DNA from: Escherichia marmotae
Lineage (GTDB): Bacteria > Pseudomonadota > Gammaproteobacteria > Enterobacterales > Enterobacteriaceae
Assembly: GCF_002900365.1 (NCBI RefSeq)
Contig: NZ_CP025979.1
Coordinates: 3,596,001 to 3,660,000, forward strand
DNA: 64,000 nt
Reading direction: 5' to 3'
Shown here: positions 37,267 to 45,694 of the stretch, piece after piece
How positions within the stretch are numbered: the stretch's first letter is position 1
Layout of the letters: the number at the start of each line of letters is the position of its first letter
Notes under the pieces: generated by a model
Database searches by the model: none
Seen by the model: the letters and a program-made list of their open reading frames with translations, nothing else
Told to the model about the DNA's origin: nothing
Translations under genes and position numbers: made by a program

Positions 37267-37683
37267 ATGTGGTATCAAAAAACGCTCACGCTTAGCGCCA
37301 AATCTCGTGGATTCCATCTGGTAACGGATGAAATTCTGAATCAACTGGCTGATATGCCGCGTGTTAATGTTGGTTTACTGCACCTGTTGCTGCAACACAC
37401 CTCCGCCTCTCTGACACTTAATGAGAATTGCGACCCCACTGTACGCCATGACATGGAGCGTTTTTTCCTCCGTGCGGTTCCCGATAACGATAGCTATGAG
37501 CATGACTATGAAGGAGCAGACGATATGCCTTCTCATATCAAATCCTCAATGCTGGGGGTATCGCTCGTATTGCCAGTGCATAAAGGGCGTATTCAGACCG
37601 GCACCTGGCAGGGGATCTGGCTGGGGGAACATCGCATCCACGGCGGATCGCGTCGCATCATCGCGACACTACAAGGGGAGTAA
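37267..37683 (+). CDS. yjbQ: YjbQ, UPF0047 family protein
   Basis: Encodes 138 residues of the widespread UPF0047 family, a compact trimeric fold. Conserved histidine-containing motifs are LLHLLLQHTSASLTLNENCD (about 38-57) and HIKSSMLGVSLVLPVHKGRI. E. coli YjbQ has been reported to have weak thiamine-phosphate synthase activity, but its physiological role is unsettled. AAGGAG precedes the ATG. yjbR follows after 3 bases. Confidence 0.96.
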   Translation: MWYQKTLTLSAKSRGFHLVTDEILNQLADMPRVNVGLLHLLLQHTSASLTLNENCDPTVRHDMERFFLRAVPDNDSYEHDYEGADDMPSHIKSSMLGVSLVLPVHKGRIQTGTWQGIWLGEHRIHGGSRRIIATLQGE

Positions 37684-37686
37684 AAA

Positions 37687-38043
37687 ATGACTATTTCGGA
37701 GTTGCTACAATATTGCATGGCAAAACCAGGCGCAGAACAGAGTGTGCATAGTGACTGGAAAGCAACGCAAATCAAAGTTGAAGATGTGCTGTTTGCGATG
37801 GTGAAAGAGGTGGAAAATCGCCCAGCGGTTTCGCTGAAAACCAGCCCGGAATTGGCGGATCTTCTGCGTCAGCAGCACAGTGATGTTCGCCCCAGCCGAC
37901 ATCTGAACAAAGCGCACTGGAGCACTGTTTATCTCGATGGCTCGCTGCCGGATTCGCAAATCTATTATCTGGTCGATGCGTCGTATCAGCAGGCGGTGAA
38001 TTTGCTGCCGGAAGGAAAACGTAAATTGCTGGTGCAACTCTGA
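37687..38043 (+). CDS. yjbR: YjbR, MmcQ/YjbR family protein
   Basis: Encodes 118 residues with the CyaY-like double-wing fold of the MmcQ/YjbR family (DUF419): MAKPGAEQSV near the start and HWSTVYLDGSLPDSQIYYLV in the second half. It is coupled to yjbQ by a 3-base gap. Function unknown; a nucleic-acid-binding role has been suggested from the fold. Confidence 0.96.
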   Translation: MTISELLQYCMAKPGAEQSVHSDWKATQIKVEDVLFAMVKEVENRPAVSLKTSPELADLLRQQHSDVRPSRHLNKAHWSTVYLDGSLPDSQIYYLVDASYQQAVNLLPEGKRKLLVQL

Positions 38044-38093
38044 AAGGAAAAGACCGTTCAGCAAGCGGCCTGAGAATGATGACAAACACAAAA

Positions 38094-38196
38094 TTGCCTG
38101 ATGCGCTACGCTTATCAGGCCTACGTAATCCCTGCAATATATTGAAATTGCATGTTTTTGTAGGCCGGATAAGGCGTTCACGCCGCATCCGGCAAG
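38094..38196. repeat. BIME between yjbR and uvrA
   Basis: Inverted REPs GCCTGATGCGCTACGCTTAT … and TAGGCCGGATAAGGCGTTCA … GCATCCGGCAAGA flank the linker TGCAATATATTGAAATTGCA. It sits in the convergent yjbR/uvrA gap next to a GC-rich hairpin GGCCGCT / AGCGGCC near 38225-38243. Confidence 0.92.
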
Positions 38197-38250
38197 AACA
38201 AAGCGCACTTTGTCAATAATCTGAGGCCGCTCAGAAAGCGGCCTTAACGA

Positions 38251-41073
38251 TTACAGCATTGGCTTGAGGAAGCGCGCTGTATGCGATGCTTCACACTCTG
38301 CGACGGTTTCTGGCGTGCCGGAGACGAGGATCTCACCGCCGCCGCTGCCACCTTCTGGCCCCAGATCAACAATCCAGTCAGCGGTTTTGATCACGTCGAG
38401 ATTGTGCTCAATCACCACAATGGTATTGCCCTGATCGCGCAGTTTATGCAGAACGTCGAGCAGTTGCTGAATATCGGCAAAGTGCAGACCGGTGGTCGGT
38501 TCATCGAGAATATACAGCGTCTGCCCGGTGCCGCGTTTTGACAATTCACGCGCCAGCTTCACACGCTGGGCCTCACCACCGGAAAGCGTGGTTGCGGACT
38601 GCCCGAGACGGATGTACGTCAGACCAACATCCATCAGCGTTTGCAGTTTACGCGCCAGTGCGGGCACAGCATCAAAGAACTCACGCGCTTCTTCGATGGT
38701 CATATCCAGCACTTCGTGGATGGTTTTACCTTTGTACTTAATCTCCAGCGTTTCGCGGTTATAACGTTTACCTTTGCACTGGTCGCACGGCACGTAAATA
38801 TCCGGCAGGAAGTGCATTTCCACTTTGATTACACCATCGCCCTGACAGGCTTCGCAGCGCCCACCACGGACGTTAAAGCTGAACCGTCCAGGCGTATAAC
38901 CGCGCGCACGGGATTCCGGTACGCCCGCAAACAATTCGCGTACAGGCGTAAACACGCCGGTATAGGTCGCCGGGTTGGAACGCGGAGTACGACCAATTGG
39001 GCTTTGGTCGATATCGATGACTTTGTCGAAATGCTCCAACCCCTGAATATCGCGATAGGGTGCAGGTTCAGCAATTGTTGCGCCATTCAACTGGCGTTGG
39101 GCAATCGGGAACAGCGTGTCGTTAATCAGCGTCGATTTACCAGAACCTGAAACCCCGGTGATGCAGGTAAACAGACCTACCGGCAGCGTCAGTGTCACAT
39201 CTTTCAGGTTGTTGCCGCGCGCGCCTGTCAGTTTCAGCACTTTTTCCGGATCTGCGGGTACGCGTTTCTTCGGCACTTCAATTTTGCGTTTACCGCTCAT
39301 GTACTGGCCGGTTAACGACTCCGGAACTGCCATAATCGCTTCCAGCGGACCTTCCGCGACCACTTCACCACCGTGTACACCTGCGCCCGGGCCAATGTCG
39401 ATGACATGGTCAGCCGCGCGAATAGCGTCTTCGTCGTGCTCCACCACAATCACGGTATTACCGAGATCGCGCAGGTGGATAAGCGTACCCAGCAGGCGTT
39501 CGTTATCGCGCTGATGCAGGCCGATAGACGGTTCATCCAGCACGTACATCACGCCAACCAGCCCTGCGCCAATCTGGCTTGCCAGACGGATACGCTGGGC
39601 TTCACCGCCGGAAAGGGTTTCTGCCGAGCGGGAAAGTGTCAGGTAGTTCAGCCCGACGTTAACGAGGAATTTCAGGCGGTCGCCAATCTCTTTAAGGATT
39701 TTTTCCGCAATCTTCGCGCGTTGCCCGGCGAGTTTGAGATTGTTGAAGAACTCCATCGCATGGCCGATGCTCATGTCAGAGATGGCAGGCAGCGGTGTAT
39801 TCTCAACATAAACGTGGCGTGCTTCACGGCGCAGACGCGTCCCTTCACAACTGGCGCACGGACGATTGCTGATAAACTTGGCTAACTCTTCGCGTACCGC
39901 GCTGGATTCTGTTTCTTTATAACGGCGCTCCATATTGTGCAGCACGCCTTCGAACGGATGGCGGCGGATAGACGTATCGCCACGATCGTTCATGTATTTG
40001 AATTCGATATTTTCCTTGCCAGAACCGTAAAGCACCACTTTATGCACGTTCGCACTCAGGCTGCCCCACGGTGCTTCGATGTCGAACTTATAGTGGTCTG
40101 CCAGTGATTTCAGCATCTGGAAGTAATAAAAATTACGGCGATCCCAGCCGCGGATCGCGCCGCCCGCCAGCGATAGTTCCGGATTTTGGATCACTCGGTC
40201 AGGATCGAAATATTGTTGAACGCCGAGGCCGTCACAGGTCGGGCAGGCGCCCGCCGGGTTGTTGAACGAAAACAGACGCGGTTCCAGTTCGCGCATACTG
40301 TAGCCGCAAATCGGACAGGCGAAGTTGGCGGAAAAGAGCAGCTCTTCCGCTTTCGGATTGTCCATATCGGCAACCACCGCCGTACCGCCGGAAAGCTCCA
40401 GCGCCGTTTCAAATGACTCCGCCAGGCGTTGGGTAAGATCGTCACGCACTTTGAAACGATCAACTACCACTTCAATCGTGTGTTTCTTTTGCAGTTCCAG
40501 TTTCGGCGGATCGGAAAGATCGCAGACTTCGCCATCAATACGTGCGCGGATGTAACCCTGACTCGCCAGATTCTCCAGCGTTTTAGTGTGTTCGCCTTTG
40601 CGCTCTTTAATGATTGGCGCGAGTAGCATCAGACGTTTGCCTTCCGGCTGCGACAGGACGTTGTCTACCATCTGGCTGACGGTTTGCGCCGCCAGCGGGA
40701 CATCGTGATCCGGGCAGCGCGGCTCACCGACGCGAGCGTACAGCAGACGCAAATAGTCGTGGATTTCGGTGATTGTCCCCACCGTGGAGCGCGGGTTGTG
40801 GGACGTCGATTTCTGTTCAATCGAGATGGCGGGTGAAAGCCCCTCGATATGGTCGACATCCGGCTTTTCCATCAGTGATAGAAACTGCCGCGCGTAGGCG
40901 GAAAGGGATTCAACGTAACGACGCTGCCCTTCGGCATATAAGGTGTCGAAAGCGAGCGAGGATTTGCCAGAACCCGAAAGCCCGGTAACGACAATCAGTT
41001 TGTCGCGGGGGATAACGAGGTTGATATTTTTGAGATTATGGGTGCGGGCGCCCCGAACTTCGATCTTATCCAT
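38251..41073 (-). CDS. uvrA: UvrA, excision nuclease ATPase subunit
   Basis: Damage-recognition ATPase of UvrABC nucleotide excision repair, 940 residues. It has two ABC ATPase modules: Walker A VTGLSGSGKSSLAFD (about 27-41) and ITGVSGSGKSTLIND (about 636-650), each with a signature (TLSGGEAQR) and Walker B. Zinc-binding cysteines are CPICGYSMRELEPRLFSFNN … CPTCDGLG and CEACQGDGV … CDQCKGKRY. Divergent from ssb across an SOS box. Full length and intact. Confidence 0.99.
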   Translation of the reverse strand: MDKIEVRGARTHNLKNINLVIPRDKLIVVTGLSGSGKSSLAFDTLYAEGQRRYVESLSAYARQFLSLMEKPDVDHIEGLSPAISIEQKSTSHNPRSTVGTITEIHDYLRLLYARVGEPRCPDHDVPLAAQTVSQMVDNVLSQPEGKRLMLLAPIIKERKGEHTKTLENLASQGYIRARIDGEVCDLSDPPKLELQKKHTIEVVVDRFKVRDDLTQRLAESFETALELSGGTAVVADMDNPKAEELLFSANFACPICGYSMRELEPRLFSFNNPAGACPTCDGLGVQQYFDPDRVIQNPELSLAGGAIRGWDRRNFYYFQMLKSLADHYKFDIEAPWGSLSANVHKVVLYGSGKENIEFKYMNDRGDTSIRRHPFEGVLHNMERRYKETESSAVREELAKFISNRPCASCEGTRLRREARHVYVENTPLPAISDMSIGHAMEFFNNLKLAGQRAKIAEKILKEIGDRLKFLVNVGLNYLTLSRSAETLSGGEAQRIRLASQIGAGLVGVMYVLDEPSIGLHQRDNERLLGTLIHLRDLGNTVIVVEHDEDAIRAADHVIDIGPGAGVHGGEVVAEGPLEAIMAVPESLTGQYMSGKRKIEVPKKRVPADPEKVLKLTGARGNNLKDVTLTLPVGLFTCITGVSGSGKSTLINDTLFPIAQRQLNGATIAEPAPYRDIQGLEHFDKVIDIDQSPIGRTPRSNPATYTGVFTPVRELFAGVPESRARGYTPGRFSFNVRGGRCEACQGDGVIKVEMHFLPDIYVPCDQCKGKRYNRETLEIKYKGKTIHEVLDMTIEEAREFFDAVPALARKLQTLMDVGLTYIRLGQSATTLSGGEAQRVKLARELSKRGTGQTLYILDEPTTGLHFADIQQLLDVLHKLRDQGNTIVVIEHNLDVIKTADWIVDLGPEGGSGGGEILVSGTPETVAECEASHTARFLKPML

Positions 41074-41157
41074 TCACCTTTCCCGGATTAAACACTTTTT
41101 GCCCGGCGGCATGGCGCTACCGGCGATCACAAACGGTTAATTATGACACAAATCGAC

Positions 41158-41173
41158 CTGAATGAATATACAG
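41158..41173. promoter_or_regulatory. LexA (SOS) box between uvrA and ssb
   Basis: CTGAATGAATATACAG fits CTGN10CAG and equals the known uvrA operator read from the other strand. It controls uvrA and influences one ssb promoter. Confidence 0.93.
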
Positions 41174-41323
41174 TATTGGAATGCAGAATCCGGAGTGCTG
41201 TGTAACAATGTCGGACCATGTTTGTTTCCCGGAACCGAGGTCACATCGTGGTAAAACCGCTATTGGTAATGCTACAATCGCGCGTTTACACTTATTAGAC
41301 CGTTTTTTTCAGGAGACACGAAC

Positions 41324-41860
41324 ATGGCCAGCAGAGGCGTAAATAAGGTTATTCTCGTTGGTAATCTGGGCCAGGACCCGGAAGTACGCTACATGCCAAA
41401 TGGTGGCGCAGTTGCCAACATTACGCTGGCTACTTCCGAATCCTGGCGTGATAAAGCGACCGGCGAGATGAAAGAGCAGACTGAATGGCACCGCGTTGTG
41501 CTGTTCGGCAAACTGGCGGAAGTGGCCAGTGAATATCTGCGTAAAGGTTCCCAGGTTTATATCGAAGGTCAGTTGCGTACCCGCAAATGGACCGACCAAT
41601 CCGGTCAGGATCGCTACACCACAGAAGTCGTGGTGAACGTTGGCGGCACCATGCAGATGCTGGGTGGTCGTCAGGGTGGTGGCGCTCCGGCAGGCGGTAA
41701 CATCGGGGGCGGTCAGCCGCAGGGCGGTTGGGGTCAACCTCAGCAGCCGCAGGGTGGCAATCAGTTCAGCGGCGGCGCGCAGTCTCGCCCGCAGCAGTCC
41801 GCTCCGGCAGCGCCGTCTAACGAGCCGCCGATGGATTTCGATGACGATATCCCATTCTGA
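41324..41860 (+). CDS. ssb: Ssb, single-stranded DNA-binding protein
   Basis: Homotetrameric protein coating single-stranded DNA in replication, repair and recombination, 178 residues. The OB fold (residues 1-112, VILVGNLGQDPEVRYMPNGG) is followed by a Gly/Gln/Pro-rich linker (about 113-168). The acidic tip MDFDDDIPF binds partner proteins. AGGAGACACGAAC precedes the ATG. Practically identical to K-12. Confidence 0.99.
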   Translation: MASRGVNKVILVGNLGQDPEVRYMPNGGAVANITLATSESWRDKATGEMKEQTEWHRVVLFGKLAEVASEYLRKGSQVYIEGQLRTRKWTDQSGQDRYTTEVVVNVGGTMQMLGGRQGGGAPAGGNIGGGQPQGGWGQPQQPQGGNQFSGGAQSRPQQSAPAAPSNEPPMDFDDDIPF

Positions 41861-41921
41861 TTTTGTTTTAAAACAATAGATTATATTGTTTTAAGGTAGG
41901 TGATTAACGCATCTGCCAGGG

Positions 41922-41951
41922 ATAAAAAAGAAGCCTCCATATGGAGGCTTC
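41922..41951 (-). terminator. Terminator of yjcB
   Basis: Stem GAAGCCTCCAT / ATGGAGGCTTC (41930-41951). On the minus strand it is followed by TTTTTTATC, 6 bases after the yjcB stop. On the plus strand, for ssb, no U tract follows. Confidence 0.8.
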
Positions 41952-41957
41952 TGCATA

Positions 41958-42239
41958 TCACACCAAAATCATTGGCCATTGTGGCGGTGCCTGATTTGTG
42001 GTTTCCACTATTACCGACTCAATATTGTGCCAGATTGCGGCAATATCCATCATTGTGATTCCGAGCAGTCCCATCGCGAACCAGCAGGCGGAAACAACGC
42101 CCAGACCACTACTGATCACTGCCAGCCCGATATAATCAGACCGCCGAAAACGGATGTTGAGCGTACTAGCCAGAAACATCAGTATGGCGCTAAGAAGCTG
42201 CCAGCGAAGAAGAACCACGCCCGTGGTGAGGGTAGCCAT
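41958..42239 (-). CDS. yjcB: YjcB, small membrane protein
   Basis: Encodes 93 residues with two to three hydrophobic segments (TTGVVLLRWQLLSAILMFLA, the stretch around YIGLAVISSGLGVVSACWFA and the following GLLGITMM). Matches YjcB, an inner-membrane protein of unknown function. Start ATG 42239 (MATLTTGVVLLRW) is the known one; the frame upstream to 42284 adds 15 residues. The C-terminal QAPPQWPMILV is close to the K-12 sequence I remember. Convergent with ssb. Confidence 0.9.
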   Translation of the reverse strand: MATLTTGVVLLRWQLLSAILMFLASTLNIRFRRSDYIGLAVISSGLGVVSACWFAMGLLGITMMDIAAIWHNIESVIVETTNQAPPQWPMILV

Positions 42240-42686
42240 CAAACATTTCCTCAGAAAATTGCCAGGCCCTGGACAGCGCGGCATTTCTCACGGGAGGCGT
42301 GGTACACTCTGGCTATCGCGGGGCTTTCAGAACACAAAAATGAAACACTTTTGCTGTTTCATAAATTTCGTGAACTATATCACAATTGGTTGTTTGTTAG
42401 CCAGATTATGCCGCGACTTTATTACTGCACTAATGATGTGGTTTATTCAGTGATGTCGAGGCAATGTACAATAAAGAAATATTGTAACTTCCTGCCTGAC
42501 CTGCATTTTTCCAACAAAGCTCTTTTGATATCAGCGAGTTATTTTTATGCAAATAACGATTATAAAGGTATCAATTTCAAATCAGGCAAAAGTGCTATTT
42601 ATACCGTAAGATTTATCTAACGTCGTCGGTAGTCAAGGTTTTCACCTTGCAATGACCAGGTATAACCAGGCAGGGAATTGATAGAA
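42240..42686. other. Divergent yjcB-pdeC intergenic region
   Basis: This 447-bp gap is A/T-rich, with promoters for both genes expected. Open frames through it are overlapping antisense extensions without ribosome-binding sites. An inverted repeat TACAATA-N6-TATTGTA lies at 42467-42486. No RNA gene recognised. Confidence 0.5.
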
Positions 42687-44273
42687 ATGAGTCAAAGTGC
42701 ACGACGCAGGATGCTGGCGTTGCCGGGCATCATCTTTGTGGTACTCCTTCCTGTTATCCTTTCACTATGGATTGCCCTCCTTTGGGCTAAAGCGGAAGTG
42801 AATAATCAACTTCGTGCTTTTGCCCGGTTAGCCCTGGAGAAATCCGAGTTGGTCATTCAGCAGGCAGATTTAGCGAGCGACGATGCAGAACGCTATCAGG
42901 GACAAATTTGCACTCCCATTCATCAACAACAAATGCTGAATATTATCCGCGGTTATCTTTATATCAACGAATTGATATATGCCCACGATAACCTTTTTTT
43001 ATGTTCAACATTAATAGTTCCCGTTAACGGCTACAGGATGGCGTCAGCAAACTATAAGCGTGAACCTGATGTCTCAATCTATTATTACCGTGATACGCCT
43101 TTTTTCTCAGGTTATAAAATGACCTATATGCAGCGAGGAAACTATGTCGCGGTAATTAACCCTTTATTCTGGAGCGAGGTAATGTCTGACGATCCGACGC
43201 TGCAATGGGGGGTTTATGATACGGTGACGAAAACCTTTTTCTCTTTAAGCAAACAGGCCTCCGCAGAAAATTTTTCACCATTGATTCATCAGAGGGAAAT
43301 AACCGTACAGCAGAATGGTTATTTATATGCGATAGTTCATTCAACAAAACGTCCCATTGCCGCTATCGTAGCAACCTCAAACCAGCGTATTTTTTCGCAT
43401 TTTTATAATCACCTTGTATTTGCCTTGCCGGCAGGTATTTTGGGCAGCCTGGTGCTGCTTTTACTCTGGTTGCGTATAAACCAGAAGTACCAGTCTCCTG
43501 AGCGTAAATTGCAACGTGCTCTCGAAAAACGGCAACTTTGTCTCTATTACCAGCCAATTGTTGATATTAAAACGAATAAATGTATTGGCGCTGAGGCGTT
43601 GCTACGTTGGCCGGGGACTCAGGGACAGGTAATGACGCCAGCGGAGTTTATTCCGCTGGCGGAACAAAAGGGGCTAATTGAGCAGGTTACCAATTATGTC
43701 ATTAATAGGGTGTTTGACGATCTCGGTGCCTGGCTGGCGAAACATCCTGAACTCTCTATTTCAGTTAACTTATCCGCCTCTGATTTTCATACTTCAAGGG
43801 TGATTGCCCTAACCAATCAAAAAATCGAGCAATTTACCGTGCGTCCGCAGCAAATTAAATTTGAAGTCACTGAACATGCGTTTCTTGATGTCGCCAAAAT
43901 GACGCCGATTATTCTGGCTTTCCGTCAGGCTGGTTACGAAGTGGCGATCGATGATTTTGGTATTGGCTACTCCAACTTGCATAATCTTAATTCATTGAAT
44001 ATCGATATCTTGAAAATCGATAAATCGTTTGTTGAGACGCTAACCACGCACAGAACCAGCCATTTGATTGCAGAACACATTATCGAACTGGCACACAGTC
44101 TGGGTCTAAAAACGATTGCAGAAGGGGTGGAAACTGAGGATCAGGTCAACTGGTTGCGCAAACGCGGCGTGCGCTATTGTCAGGGTTGGTACTTTGCAAA
44201 GGCGATGCCGCCGCAGGTTTTTATGGCATGGGCAGAGCCAGTACCCGCGCATGACGTCATGCGCGGGCAGTAA
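42687..44273 (+). CDS. pdeC: PdeC, CSS-domain c-di-GMP phosphodiesterase
   Basis: Inner-membrane phosphodiesterase that lowers c-di-GMP, 528 residues. An N-terminal helix (PGIIFVVLLPVILSLWIALL), a periplasmic CSS-type domain (about 35-235), a second helix (LVFALPAGILGSLVLLLLWL) and a cytoplasmic EAL domain follow. Catalytic motifs are present: GAEALLRW, ISVNLSASDF, KFEVTEHAF, AIDDFGIGYSNLHNL, LKIDKSFV and AEGVETEDQ. In the family, two periplasmic cysteines form a DsbA/DsbB-controlled disulfide; here they are C in YQGQICTP and in FLCSTL, so the signature reads CST rather than CSS. It differs from the K-12 protein at many positions, more than its neighbours. soxS ends 3 bases away on the other strand. 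Confidence 0.95.
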   Translation: MSQSARRRMLALPGIIFVVLLPVILSLWIALLWAKAEVNNQLRAFARLALEKSELVIQQADLASDDAERYQGQICTPIHQQQMLNIIRGYLYINELIYAHDNLFLCSTLIVPVNGYRMASANYKREPDVSIYYYRDTPFFSGYKMTYMQRGNYVAVINPLFWSEVMSDDPTLQWGVYDTVTKTFFSLSKQASAENFSPLIHQREITVQQNGYLYAIVHSTKRPIAAIVATSNQRIFSHFYNHLVFALPAGILGSLVLLLLWLRINQKYQSPERKLQRALEKRQLCLYYQPIVDIKTNKCIGAEALLRWPGTQGQVMTPAEFIPLAEQKGLIEQVTNYVINRVFDDLGAWLAKHPELSISVNLSASDFHTSRVIALTNQKIEQFTVRPQQIKFEVTEHAFLDVAKMTPIILAFRQAGYEVAIDDFGIGYSNLHNLNSLNIDILKIDKSFVETLTTHRTSHLIAEHIIELAHSLGLKTIAEGVETEDQVNWLRKRGVRYCQGWYFAKAMPPQVFMAWAEPVPAHDVMRGQ

Positions 44274-44276
44274 ACC

Positions 44277-44600
44277 CTAGATCCGGTGGCGATAATCGCT
44301 GGGAGTGCGATCAAACTGCCGACGGAAAACGCGGGAAAAGGTCTGCTGTGAGACATAGCCCAGATCCATCGCGATATCAAAAATAGGGCGTTCGGTGGTG
44401 CGCAACTCAACGGCAGCCAGTAGCAGGCGGCGTTGACGAATGTAATCGCCAAGCGTCTGATGTGTCACCGTACGGAACATCCGCTGTAAATACCACTTTG
44501 AATAACCTGATTTTTTCGCCACCACATCAATGTTCAGCGGCTGGTCGATATGCTCGTCAATCCATGCGATAAGATCCTGAATAATTTTCTGATGGGACAT
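44277..44600 (-). CDS. soxS: SoxS, superoxide-response activator
   Basis: AraC/XylS-family activator of 107 residues consisting only of the double helix-turn-helix domain. HTH1 is LNIDVVAKKSGYSKWYLQRM and HTH2 is RPIFDIAMDLGYVSQQTFSR. It activates sodA, zwf, fpr, marAB-type genes in response to redox-cycling agents. Its level is set by SoxR binding in the 85-bp soxS-soxR gap. Very close to the K-12 protein. Confidence 0.98.
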   Translation of the reverse strand: MSHQKIIQDLIAWIDEHIDQPLNIDVVAKKSGYSKWYLQRMFRTVTHQTLGDYIRQRRLLLAAVELRTTERPIFDIAMDLGYVSQQTFSRVFRRQFDRTPSDYRHRI

Positions 44601-44656
44601 AAATCTGCCTCTTTTCAGTGTTCAGTTCGTTAATTCATCTGTTGGGGAGTATAATT

Positions 44657-44674
44657 CCTCAAGTTAACTTGAGG
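44657..44674. promoter_or_regulatory. SoxR operator in soxS promoter
   Basis: Perfect 18-bp dyad CCTCAAGTTAACTTGAGG between the soxS promoter elements, the known SoxR site. The unusual long -35/-10 spacing is remodelled by oxidised SoxR. Confidence 0.95.
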
Positions 44675-44685
44675 TAAAGCGATTT

Positions 44686-45150
44686 ATGGAAAAGAAATTA
44701 CCCCGCATTAAAGCCTTGCTTACTCCGGGCGAAGTGGCGAAACGTAGTGGAGTGGCGGTATCGGCGCTGCATTTCTATGAAAGCAAAGGTTTGATTACCA
44801 GTATCCGTAACAGCGGCAATCAGCGGCGGTATAAGCGTGATGTGTTGCGATATGTCGCCATCATCAAGATTGCTCAACGTATTGGTATTCCGCTGGCGAC
44901 CATTGGTGAAGCGTTTGGTGTGTTGCCCGAAGGGCATACATTAAGTGCGAAAGAGTGGAAGCAACTCTCATCACAATGGCGTGAAGAACTGGACCGGCGA
45001 ATTCATACCTTAGTTGCGTTGCGTGACGAACTGGACGGCTGTATTGGTTGCGGCTGCCTTTCGCGTAGCGACTGCCCGTTGCGTAACCCAGGCGATCGCT
45101 TAGGCGAAGAAGGTTCTGGTGCGCGTTTGCTGGAAGATGAACAAAACTAA
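44686..45150 (+). CDS. soxR: SoxR, redox-sensing activator
   Basis: MerR-family dimer of 154 residues. The winged HTH is LTPGEVAKRSGVAVSALHFY (about 12-31), followed by the dimer helix, then the [2Fe-2S] cysteine cluster CIGCGCLSRSDC (Cys 119, 122, 124, 130). Oxidation of the cluster activates soxS. The stop codon lies within the arm of a bidirectional terminator shared with the antisense-strand sRNA gene ryjA. Confidence 0.98.
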   Translation: MEKKLPRIKALLTPGEVAKRSGVAVSALHFYESKGLITSIRNSGNQRRYKRDVLRYVAIIKIAQRIGIPLATIGEAFGVLPEGHTLSAKEWKQLSSQWREELDRRIHTLVALRDELDGCIGCGCLSRSDCPLRNPGDRLGEEGSGARLLEDEQN

Positions 45151-45178
45151 AGCGCCACAAGGGCGCTTTAGTTTGTTT
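45144..45178. terminator. Bidirectional soxR / ryjA terminator
   Basis: 13-bp arms AAACTAAAGCGCC / GGCGCTTTAGTTT with a 5-nt loop; U-rich ends on both strands (GTTTGTTT on plus, TTTTGTTC on minus). It includes the soxR stop codon. Confidence 0.9.
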
Positions 45179-45282
45179 CCGGCCTTTGTCTTTCACTCTA
45201 TCCCGCTGGTACACAGGAGGGTTTCCCCCGACGTCAACACACCTCATTCGAGCACGTGGTGGAGGTTCCGGTTGGTGTTGAT
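45144..45282 (-). ncRNA. ryjA: RyjA (SraL) small RNA
   Basis: About 139 nt. On the minus strand a -10 TACAAT (45294-45289) lies 7 bases before ATCAACACCAACCGGAACC at 45282, the RyjA/SraL 5' end as I recall it. The body has GGTTCC-type and GTGTTGACG pairing blocks. The 3' end is the strong hairpin CTAAAGCGCC / GGCGCTTTAG at 45147-45171. It overlaps the last bases of soxR on the opposite strand. In Salmonella SraL is a stationary-phase sRNA reported to target tig and rho mRNAs. Confidence 0.82.
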
Positions 45283-45300
45283 ACTTTAATTGTATGCCAC

Positions 45301-45694
45301 CGCCGTTTCTTCGCCAGTGCAAAGTGATCCTTTTTAGCCGCAATATTTTTGTCATCTTGCGTGATTTTTTACCGCAAACTTTTGCTACAAGTTGCCTACA
45401 AATGCCGTAATTTTGCGCATCGACGATAACGTTTGCGCATCAGTTGCTTGGTTTTTCATCGTCAATACGAGAAAAGGGAAAAAAGCAGCAAACTTCGGTT
45501 GAAAAAGCCGCTATGATCGCCGGATAATCGTTTGCTTTTTTTTACCACCCGTTTTGTATGCGTGGAGCTAAACGTTTGCTTTTTGCGACGACCCCGATTG
45601 TCGCAAACCAGAAGCAGGAAGATAACGTTTCGCTGGCAGGGGATTGTCCGCCACGCATCTTGACGAAAAATAAACTCTCAGGGGATGTTTTCTT
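45301..45694 (+). promoter_or_regulatory. ghxP upstream region with PurR-like sites and hairpin
   Basis: No gene seen. Repeated CGTTTGC cores, half of the PurR palindrome (ACGCAAACGTTTGCGT), occur at 45430 (AACGTTTGCGC), 45529 (ATCGTTTGCT) and 45573 (AAACGTTTGCT), with AACGTTTCGC near 45625. Purine repression of this permease gene would fit its function. An 8-bp hairpin TTTGCGAC / GTCGCAAA lies at 45583-45607 in the presumed leader. Confidence 0.5.

Noticed and set aside
41979..42620. 213-residue plus-strand frame over yjcB and the yjcB-pdeC gap
   Set aside because: Antisense to a recognised gene and extends through A/T-rich promoter DNA without family resemblance.
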